Positions 1 through 4,401 of a stretch of DNA of 5,015 bases are shown one piece after another. Each line of letters begins with the position of its first letter. The first letter of the stretch is position 1. Both the position numbers and the translations under genes were made by a program. The DNA comes from Dehalococcoidia bacterium (GTDB taxonomy: Bacteria; Chloroflexota; Dehalococcoidia; E44-bin15): the NCBI GenBank assembly GCA_004377275.1, contig SOIC01000095.1:1-5015 (forward strand), written 5' to 3'. Below the pieces are notes generated by a model that ran no database searches, had not been told where the DNA came from, and saw only the letters and a list, made by a program, of their open reading frames with translations.

Positions 1-20
1 ATATAGGGGTGTCCCCCGAC

Positions 21-54
21 CCCGAGGCCGCCAGGTCGGCCGACACTTCGGCCT
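21..54. repeat. 34-bp GC-rich dispersed repeat, copy A
   Basis: This segment matches 247-280 at 31 of 34 positions in the same orientation; the three differences are clustered in the middle. It is self-complementary: AGGCCG at 25-30 can pair with CGGCCT at 49-54, and GTCGGCCGAC at 35-44 is a perfect 10-bp palindrome. A small hairpin, GGGG-TGT-CCCC at 6-16, lies just before it. It looks like a short non-coding palindromic element of unknown family. Two copies within 260 bp imply a multicopy genomic repeat, but that is inference from this window only. Confidence 0.7.
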
Positions 55-60
55 ATAATC

Positions 61-76
61 GTCCGATAAGTCGGAC
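61..76. repeat. Small perfect hairpin in repeat-rich DNA
   Basis: GTCCGA (61-66) and TCGGAC (71-76) form a perfect 6-bp stem around a TAAG loop. No T-tract follows; the next bases are CTCGCAAAGAGG and then a G-rich run. It is therefore not a recognisable intrinsic terminator and is best read as one more palindromic unit of the repeat cluster. Confidence 0.5.
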
Positions 77-107
77 TCTCGCAAAGAGGAGGGGGTGGGG
101 GGCTTGT

Positions 108-139
108 GTTTATGGGTAGGTTGGAGCATCTGCTCCAAC
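108..139 (+). repeat. 32-bp direct repeat, upstream copy (pairs with 3991-4022)
   Basis: This segment agrees with 3991-4022 at 30 of 32 positions, in the same orientation; the differences are at 114 and 131. Its right part is a perfect hairpin: GTTGGAGC (120-127), loop ATCT, GCTCCAAC (132-139). The downstream copy overlaps the end of mfd. Here it forms the left half of the larger folded structure at 113-170. Confidence 0.85.
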
Positions 140-170
140 AACGCCTAGAGCCGATGCTCTAGGCTACCCA
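113..170 (+). other. Three-way-junction palindromic structure
   Basis: Three stems nest exactly. An outer stem TGGGTAG (113-119) pairs with CTACCCA (164-170). Inside it are two adjacent hairpins: GTTGGAGC/GCTCCAAC (120-127/132-139, loop ATCT) and CCTAGAGC/GCTCTAGG (144-151/156-163, loop CGAT). Only a short unpaired segment at 140-143 separates the two hairpins, so almost every base of the 58 is paired. It could be a structured RNA, a cruciform-forming repeat or a small non-autonomous element. No promoter is evident just upstream, so expression is unproven. Confidence 0.65.
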
Positions 171-194
171 ATGTTGAATATGTCTCAGGGTGGG

Positions 195-207
195 TGGGAA
201 ATAGCCA
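195..207 (+). repeat. 13-bp conserved repeat box, upstream copy
   Basis: TGGGAAATAGCCA occurs identically at 4054-4066, in the same order relative to the 32-bp repeat before it and the promoter module after it. It marks an internal conserved block of the composite module that flanks mfd. No function is recognised. Confidence 0.6.
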
Positions 208-233
208 ATCTCATTGTTTGGCCACCACCCCTG

Positions 234-302
234 GATTGCTTCGTCCCCCGAGGCCGATAGGTTGGCCGACACTTCGGCCTAGCTCGGGCTCCTCGCAATG
301 AC
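234..302 (-). repeat. REP-like palindromic element, long form
   Basis: The ends GATTGCTTCG (234-243) and CTCGCAATGAC (292-302) are the reverse complement of the two arms of the element at 4071-4096. There the arms are only 5 bp apart; here 48 bp separate them, and that stretch contains the 34-bp repeat copy at 247-280. The interior folds on: CCCGAG (247-252) pairs with CTCGGG (283-288), and GCCG (253-256) with CGGC (275-278). It is either a REP-like unit carrying a second repeat or a longer natural variant of the same family. Confidence 0.65.
247..280. repeat. 34-bp GC-rich dispersed repeat, copy B
   Basis: Second copy of the unit at 21-54 (31 of 34 identical). It sits inside the arms of the REP-like element. 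Its ends AGGCCG (251-256) and CGGCCT (275-280) can pair, so the copy forms the inner part of a long imperfect hairpin. Confidence 0.7.
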
Positions 303-335
303 AGCCATGTTGTGCCGGCGGTGATATACCCCTAA

Positions 336-352
336 TGTGCTGTACGAGTATA
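336..352 (+). promoter_or_regulatory. Putative operator upstream of mfd promoter
   Basis: TGTGCT-N5-AGTATA is an imperfect inverted repeat (4 of 6 arm positions symmetric). It corresponds to the perfect TGTACT-N5-AGTACA at 4106-4122 upstream of the tRNA promoter. Both lie about 57 to 41 bases before the predicted transcription start, which suits an activator or UP-like role better than a repressor over the core promoter. The bound protein, if any, is unknown; the site does not match SOS boxes I know. Confidence 0.35.
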
Positions 353-357
353 GTGGC

Positions 358-386
358 TTGTTCCTCAAGGAGTGCTATGCTAAAAT
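358..386 (+). promoter_or_regulatory. Predicted sigma70-type promoter for mfd
   Basis: TTGTTC (358-363) and TAAAAT (381-386) are separated by exactly 17 bp. The same arrangement, with an identical -10 and the TTG core of the -35, precedes the tRNA gene. Transcription would begin around 391-393, about 125 nt before the mfd start codon. Conservation continues upstream to 333 but is weak inside the spacer, as expected for functional hexamers. The call is sequence-based only. Confidence 0.65.
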
Positions 387-392
387 TCAGAC

Positions 393-418
393 AGGGCTAG
401 TCAGTAGCGGCTAGCCCT
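393..418 (+). other. 5'-leader hairpin of the mfd transcript
   Basis: AGGGCTAG (393-400) pairs perfectly with CTAGCCCT (411-418) around a 10-nt loop. The predicted start site lies at its 5' foot, so the RNA would begin with this stem. The run of T after it is only about three long, which argues against an efficient terminator. A 5'-protective stem or weak attenuator is possible. The rest of the leader (419-516) holds a 12-bp palindrome at 458-469 and no recognised riboswitch. Confidence 0.5.
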
Positions 419-505
419 TTAGGTGTTACTTAATGCAATAGGCTTGATTTGAACAATGCTTTGCAAAGCGGACGGACGCCTTCTACTGAGGAGCGAATAG
501 GACGT

Positions 506-509
506 AGGA
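506..509 (+). promoter_or_regulatory. Weak ribosome-binding site for mfd
   Basis: AGGA ends 7 nt before the ATG at 517, followed by an A-rich spacer. A better match, GAGGAG at 488-493, is 23 nt away and too far to serve this start. The next in-frame ATG, at 553, lies inside sequence resembling the conserved Mfd N-terminus, so 517 is the preferred start. Confidence 0.5.
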
Positions 510-516
510 CGAAAAA

Positions 517-3500
517 ATGAATTTAGGTTGCTTGCTTCCTCTGATCGATGAAATGCCCGGCTACCGCCAGCTCCTTGGGGCGCTATTTTCGAAGAATTCG
601 AAAAAGAGCGGCGTGGAGCAGCGGGTAGTGGTGCTTGACGAGGCCAAGCCCTACCTTCTGGCGGCGCTCCACCGGGAGTTAGGCTGGCCAATGCTGGTGG
701 TCACGCCGCGACCGGAGGGGGCGAAGCAGCTCCAGGATCAGCTTCTCGCGTGGGGAAGCGATCCTTGCATCTTCCCCGAGCCCGATTCTCTCCCCTATGA
801 GCGCCTCGCTTCAGACCCGGCCACAATTCAGCAGCGAATCAATACCCTCTACACCCTGAGCTTTGCGGAAAATTCGAGTAATGCAGATAATGCCCCGCTG
901 GTTATCGCCTCAGCCCACGCCCTGGCCCGGAAGACCCTCTCCCCTACCGATTTTCGTGCTGCAGCCCACAACATCTGGCAGGGGATGAAGCTCAATATCG
1001 ATGAGCTGCTCGCCAGGTGGATGGCTATCGGCTATGAGCGGGAGCATATGGTGGAGGTGCCGGGGAGCTTCAGTCGCCGCGGGGGCATCATCGACATCTA
1101 TTCACTCTCAGGCGACCTGCCAGCGAGGATCGAGCTCTTCGGCGATGAGGTGGTGAGCATCCGCCTCTTCGACCCCGCAACGCAGCGCGCGGTGAAGCTG
1201 GTGGACTCGATAGCCGTTGTCCCCGCAAGGGAAGTCCTGTTGATGAACAAACCAGGGACCGAAGAGATGCTCCGGCATCTCGACCTGTCAAGCTGCGAGG
1301 TTGAAGCTCGAGAAAGGATCGCGGATGAGGTGGAAAAACTCCTGGGCGGTGAGCAGGTTGCGGGGCTCGAATTCTATACCGCGCTCTTTAGCACCGGGAA
1401 CATCGTCGATTATCTGCCCCCAAGCGCCCTCCTCGTCCTCGATCAGCCCTCAGAGATCGAGCAAGCGCTGGGGGAACTGGATGCTGAGGCGCAGGAGATA
1501 AGGCGGGAGCAGGTAGCACGGGGGGAGCTACCCCGAAATTTCCCCACCCCCTACCTCACCTGGGATGAGCTTTCGCCCCGGATTTGTGGTTGTGGGGAGA
1601 ACGAAAAAAGGCGGCGGTTATCCCTCTGGTCATGGCAGCAGGAGCATGTCGAGTCCCTGCTCCCCTTCACTTCGGCCCCTGCCTACGGAGGAAGGCTGGA
1701 CGCTTTCCTTAGAGACGCCAAGGAAATGCTCGAAAAAAAAGAAAAGCGCATCATCATCGTGTCACATCAGGCGAGGAGGCTCTCCGAGCTACTTGAGGAA
1801 GAGGACATCATCGCCCCGCCTCTCTCCCAGCTTGCCGGGCCGCCACCACCGGGCGCCATCGCCCTAGTTCAGGGCTCGCTGGCCCGGGGGTGGGTCATGG
1901 GCTCAGCCGTGCTATTTACCGACGCCGAGCTCTTCGGCTTCACCAAGAAACGGCGGCGGGTGAAGCGACACCCGATGCGCCAGGCGGGATTCCTCTCCGA
2001 GCTATCGGTGGACGACTATGTGGTGCACATCGAGCATGGCATCGCCAGGTTCGCCGGGACCACCATGATGGCGGTAGGCGAGACGGAGCGAGAATACCTG
2101 ATTCTGGAGTATGCCGCGGGCGACAGGCTCTATGTGCCCGGCGATCAGATTGACCGGATCGGGCGCTATATCGGCCCCGGCGGCGCTCCGCCAGCGCTCA
2201 GCCGATTGGGCACCCAGGAGTGGGCGCGGACCAAGCAGCGGGTGAGGCAGGCGGCAGGGGACCTGGCCAGGGAGCTGCTCGCGCTCTATGCCGCCAGGGA
2301 GCTCATCCCTGGCCTTGCCTGCTCAGCGGATACCACCTGGCAGGATGACCTGGAGGCCTCCTTCCCCTATATGGAGACAGCGGACCAGATTCAGGCGGTG
2401 TTGGAGATCAAGCAGGACATGGAGCGGGCAAAGCCCATGGATCGGCTCGTTTGTGGCGACGTGGGCTATGGCAAAACGGAGGTCGCCCTGAGAGCAGCCT
2501 TCAAGGCAGTCATGGATGGCTCTCAGGTGGCGGTTCTCGTGCCGACCACGGTGCTCGCCCAGCAGCACTTTCAAACCTTCACCGAGCGCCTTGTCCCCTT
2601 CCCGTTAAACGTGGCGGTATTGAGCCGCTTTCGCGCCGAGCGGGAGCAGGGGGAGGTCATCGCCGGGCTGAAGCGGGGCACTATCGACATCGTGATCGGC
2701 ACCCACCGCCTGCTGCAAAAGGATGTCAGCTTCAAGAACCTGGGGCTGGTGGTCATCGACGAAGAGCAGCGCTTCGGCGTAGTGCATAAGGAGCACCTTA
2801 AAAACTTGCGGAAAGAGGTCGATGTCCTCACTCTCACCGCCACCCCCATCCCGCGCACCCTCTATATGTCTCTTTCGGGGGTACGCGATATGAGCACCAT
2901 GGAGACCCCTCCTGAGGAGAGGTTGCCCATAAAGACCTACATCTCCGAGTACGATGAGCGGCTGATTCGCGAGGCCATCCTCCGGGAGCTCGACAGAGGG
3001 GGGCAGGTTTTCTTTGTCCATAATCGGGTGGCCAGCATCCATAGGGTCGCCTCGAGGCTATCGGCGCTGGTGCCCGAGGCGGAGATCGCCATCGCCCATG
3101 GCCAGATGCCCGAGGATCAGCTTGAGCATGTCATGCTCGAATTCACCCAGGGCCAGATCGATATCCTGGTCTCGACCACCATCATCGAGTCAGGGCTGGA
3201 TATACCCAATGTAAACACCCTCATCGTCAATGATGCCGATAGATTAGGGCTGGCTCAGCTATATCAACTGAGGGGCCGCGTAGGGCGGGGCACCAACCGC
3301 GCCTACGCCTATTTCTTTTACAGCAAGGGTAAGCTCCTCACCCCTCAGGCGCATCGACGCCTCAAGACCATCTTCGAGGCCACCGAGCTTGGCGCTGGCT
3401 TCCGCATTGCGATGAGGGACCTGGAGATCAGGGGCGCCGGCAACCTCCTGGGGGCGGAGCAGAGCGGGCACATCGGCGCTGTGGGCTTCGACCTCTATTG

Positions 3501-4002
3501 CCGATTGCTTCAAGAGGAGGTGGCGGAATTGCGGGAGGGGGGGATTAAAAGGACGACCCCGCCACAGCCTCCCACCATAGACCTGCCCATGGCGGCCCAC
3601 ATCCCCGAGGAATATGTCGACGACCTCGATATGAGGCTCACCCTCTACCAGCGGTTGGCAAAGCTAAGCACCGCAGAACAGGTGGCTGAGATGGCTGAGG
3701 AGCTTGAGGACAGGTTTGGGCCGATGCCCTCTCAGGTGGCAAACCTCCTTTACGCCATTAAGGTCAAGATCCTGGCTATGGACGCCGGGGTCGAGTCCAT
3801 TGCCACCGAGGATAGAGAAATAGTGCTCAGGATGGCTGGGGGCAAAAGGGTGGAAAAGGCGCTGCTGGAGAGTGCCCCGGGCGATGGGGTGAAAGTGGGG
3901 ACGCATCAGGTACGACTGGATATAAAGCGCCTCGGCCCCCGATGGCAGGATACGCTTTTTCGAACCCTGCAAGTGATGGCAGAGGGCTCGGTTTATAGGT
4001 AG
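517..4002 (+). CDS. mfd: Transcription-repair coupling factor Mfd
   Basis: Mfd is a cytoplasmic ATP-dependent DNA translocase that pushes stalled RNA polymerase off damaged DNA and recruits UvrA to start excision repair. The 1161-residue protein is full length for the family (about 1150). The N-terminal UvrB-like module spans roughly 1-345, with PYE at 93-95 and PGSF..RGGIID at 182-193; it lacks a Walker A, as is normal for Mfd. The RNA polymerase interaction (CarD-like) domain is near 495-555, starting DDYVVHIEHG. Helicase motifs follow: Walker A GDVGYGKT with K653, DEEQ at 748-751, TATP at 774-777, IESGLDIP at 890-897 and QLRGRVGR at 917-924. The translocation (TRG) segment carries RGAGNLLG at 972-979. 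The C-terminal regulatory domain has HIPEEY at 1028 and DRFGP at 1065-1069. No motif is missing and no frameshift is seen. The last codons and TAG stop fall inside the 3991-4022 repeat. The gene appears to be transcribed alone from 358-386. Confidence 0.98.
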   Translation: MNLGCLLPLIDEMPGYRQLLGALFSKNSKKSGVEQRVVVLDEAKPYLLAALHRELGWPMLVVTPRPEGAKQLQDQLLAWGSDPCIFPEPDSLPYERLASDPATIQQRINTLYTLSFAENSSNADNAPLVIASAHALARKTLSPTDFRAAAHNIWQGMKLNIDELLARWMAIGYEREHMVEVPGSFSRRGGIIDIYSLSGDLPARIELFGDEVVSIRLFDPATQRAVKLVDSIAVVPAREVLLMNKPGTEEMLRHLDLSSCEVEARERIADEVEKLLGGEQVAGLEFYTALFSTGNIVDYLPPSALLVLDQPSEIEQALGELDAEAQEIRREQVARGELPRNFPTPYLTWDELSPRICGCGENEKRRRLSLWSWQQEHVESLLPFTSAPAYGGRLDAFLRDAKEMLEKKEKRIIIVSHQARRLSELLEEEDIIAPPLSQLAGPPPPGAIALVQGSLARGWVMGSAVLFTDAELFGFTKKRRRVKRHPMRQAGFLSELSVDDYVVHIEHGIARFAGTTMMAVGETEREYLILEYAAGDRLYVPGDQIDRIGRYIGPGGAPPALSRLGTQEWARTKQRVRQAAGDLARELLALYAARELIPGLACSADTTWQDDLEASFPYMETADQIQAVLEIKQDMERAKPMDRLVCGDVGYGKTEVALRAAFKAVMDGSQVAVLVPTTVLAQQHFQTFTERLVPFPLNVAVLSRFRAEREQGEVIAGLKRGTIDIVIGTHRLLQKDVSFKNLGLVVIDEEQRFGVVHKEHLKNLRKEVDVLTLTATPIPRTLYMSLSGVRDMSTMETPPEERLPIKTYISEYDERLIREAILRELDRGGQVFFVHNRVASIHRVASRLSALVPEAEIAIAHGQMPEDQLEHVMLEFTQGQIDILVSTTIIESGLDIPNVNTLIVNDADRLGLAQLYQLRGRVGRGTNRAYAYFFYSKGKLLTPQAHRRLKTIFEATELGAGFRIAMRDLEIRGAGNLLGAEQSGHIGAVGFDLYCRLLQEEVAELREGGIKRTTPPQPPTIDLPMAAHIPEEYVDDLDMRLTLYQRLAKLSTAEQVAEMAEELEDRFGPMPSQVANLLYAIKVKILAMDAGVESIATEDREIVLRMAGGKRVEKALLESAPGDGVKVGTHQVRLDIKRLGPRWQDTLFRTLQVMAEGSVYR

Positions 4003-4022
4003 GTTGGAGCATCCGCTCCAAC
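3991..4022 (+). repeat. 32-bp direct repeat, downstream copy overlapping mfd stop
   Basis: This segment matches 108-139 at 30 of 32 positions. Its first 12 bases encode the last three residues of Mfd and the TAG stop. The next base begins a perfect hairpin: GTTGGAGC (4003-4010), loop ATCC, GCTCCAAC (4015-4022). No T-tract follows, so this is not a canonical terminator, but the stem could protect the mRNA 3' end. The second hairpin and outer stem of the upstream copy (113-170) are not preserved here. Confidence 0.85.
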
Positions 4023-4053
4023 TCGGTGCTCCCTCCTGGCGGGGGAATGGGTG

Positions 4054-4066
4054 TGGGAAATAGCCA
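4054..4066 (+). repeat. 13-bp conserved repeat box, downstream copy
   Basis: TGGGAAATAGCCA is identical to 195-207. It lies between the 32-bp repeat and the REP-like element, in the same order as upstream of mfd. No function is recognised. Confidence 0.6.
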
Positions 4067-4070
4067 TATT

Positions 4071-4096
4071 GTCATTGCGAGCGGAGCGAAGCAATC
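4071..4096 (+). repeat. REP-like palindromic element, short form
   Basis: Arms GTCATTGCGAG (4071-4081) and CGAAGCAATC (4087-4096) flank CGGAG; ATTGC (4074-4078) and GCAAT (4091-4095) pair. Sequences of this type are, from general knowledge, common intergenic repeats in several bacterial groups. The arms recur in reverse orientation at 234-302. Confidence 0.7.
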
Positions 4097-4105
4097 TCAC
4101 CGTAA

Positions 4106-4122
4106 TGTACTGGATGAGTACA
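4106..4122 (+). promoter_or_regulatory. Putative operator upstream of tRNA-Lys promoter
   Basis: TGTACT-GGATG-AGTACA is a perfect inverted repeat with 6-bp arms, about 57 to 41 bases before the predicted tRNA start. An imperfect counterpart sits at the same offset upstream of mfd (336-352). It could bind a dimeric regulator or simply be part of a duplicated promoter block. Confidence 0.4.
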
Positions 4123-4127
4123 CGCCC

Positions 4128-4156
4128 TTGAAGCTTGTCTCGGGGGATGCTAAAAT
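4128..4156 (+). promoter_or_regulatory. Predicted sigma70-type promoter for tRNA-Lys
   Basis: TTGAAG (4128-4133), a 17-bp spacer and TAAAAT (4151-4156) give a start near 4162-4164, a few bases before the mature tRNA. A GC-rich spacer segment, CGGGGG, lies just upstream of the -10. With the terminator at 4264-4300 this forms a complete monocistronic unit. Confidence 0.75.
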
Positions 4157-4168
4157 CAGTATTTAGGT

Positions 4169-4243
4169 GGGCCGTTAGCTCAGGGGTAGAGCACCTGACT
4201 TTTAATCAGGGTGTCGTGGGTTCGATTCCCACACGGCTCACCA
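4169..4243 (+). tRNA. tRNA-Lys (anticodon TTT), CCA encoded
   Basis: All arms fold. The acceptor stem GGGCCGT (4169-4175) pairs with ACGGCTC (4233-4239), with one G-U at the second pair. The D arm is GCTC/GAGC (4178-4181/4189-4192). The anticodon stem CCTGA/TCAGG (4194-4198/4206-4210) encloses CTTTTAA, placing anticodon TTT at 4201-4203, so it reads lysine AAA/AAG. The T arm GTGGG/CCCAC (4216-4220/4228-4232) has loop TTCGATT. The discriminator base is A4240 and CCA at 4241-4243 is genome-encoded. It has its own promoter and terminator. The integrase gene starting about 160 bp downstream makes this tRNA a candidate attachment site. Confidence 0.97.
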
Positions 4244-4263
4244 GTTAGCTTTAATTTGAACCT

Positions 4264-4300
4264 GGGGCCGCTCAGTTATCGGGCGGCTCCTTTTCATTTT
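4264..4300 (+). terminator. Rho-independent terminator of tRNA-Lys
   Basis: GGGGCCGC (4264-4271) pairs with GCGGCTCC (4283-4290), 8 bp with one G-U, around an 11-nt loop, followed immediately by TTTTCATTTT. It begins 20 nt after the tRNA CCA end, as expected for a tRNA transcript. The opposite strand has no T-tract after the stem, so it should act rightward only. Confidence 0.88.
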
Positions 4301-4313
4301 CGACACCCTGATT
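4301..4313 (-). repeat. 13-bp inverted copy of tRNA-Lys segment
   Basis: CGACACCCTGATT is the exact reverse complement of 4204-4216, which covers the end of the anticodon loop, the 3' anticodon stem, the variable region and the first T-stem base. It starts directly after the terminator T-tract. Possible readings are a recombination-site half of the neighbouring integrase, a leftover from an earlier insertion, or coincidence; the length makes coincidence over this short distance unlikely. Confidence 0.6.
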
Positions 4314-4361
4314 CGTCAAATAAATAGGGGTCACATCAGGCTCACAAAAGCATCACTGTCA

Positions 4362-4379
4362 GGTCACGGATTTTTGACC
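4362..4379 (+). other. GGTCA inverted repeat in integrase leader
   Basis: GGTCA (4362-4366) and TGACC (4375-4379) form a 5-bp inverted repeat with an 8-base spacer ending in a T-run. A direct GGTCAC is also present at 4329-4334. Their position just ahead of the integrase ribosome-binding site would suit an operator or integrase arm-type sites, but the motif is short and the assignment tentative. Confidence 0.25.
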
Positions 4380-4388
4380 GGGCGGGAG

Positions 4389-4395
4389 AAAGGAG
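4389..4395 (+). promoter_or_regulatory. Ribosome-binding site of integrase gene
   Basis: AAAGGAG lies 6 nt before the ATG at 4402. It is a much better Shine-Dalgarno than that of mfd and supports 4402 as the start. No convincing promoter hexamers were found between the tRNA terminator and this site. Confidence 0.8.
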
Positions 4396-4401
4396 CCTAA
4401 A

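Noticed and set aside
84..198. G-quadruplex candidates at 86-102 and 188-198
   Set aside because: The first is two long G-runs and the second only three GGG runs; neither has four well-separated runs.
1..332. CRISPR array or tandem repeat array
   Set aside because: The repeats are few, palindromic, unevenly spaced and partly inverted, with no regular spacer pattern.
456..500. Possible 14-residue leader peptide (ATG 456 to TAG 498-500) in the mfd leader
   Set aside because: There is no Shine-Dalgarno before it and no run of regulatory codons.
419..691. 90-codon minus-strand open frame across the mfd start
   Set aside because: It covers the mfd leader and N-terminal codons, and no recognisable motif was seen in it.
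1890..2789. Plus-strand alternative frames inside mfd, such as 1890-2153 and 2451-2789
   Set aside because: They overlap the unbroken Mfd reading frame and have low-complexity composition typical of out-of-frame reading.
2605..3042. 145-codon minus-strand open frame, with others at 2571-2858, 3259-3600 and 3664-3972
   Set aside because: They lie antisense to the conserved Mfd helicase and C-terminal domains and show no recognisable protein features; GC-rich coding DNA readily gives such shadows.
4003..4022. Intrinsic terminator for mfd
   Set aside because: The hairpin is strong but is followed by TCGGTGCTCC with no T-tract, so it was kept only as a repeat hairpin.
4298..4326. Promoter for the integrase with TAAATA at 4321-4326
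   Set aside because: The matching -35 position reads TTTCGA, a poor hexamer, and the region overlaps the terminator tail.
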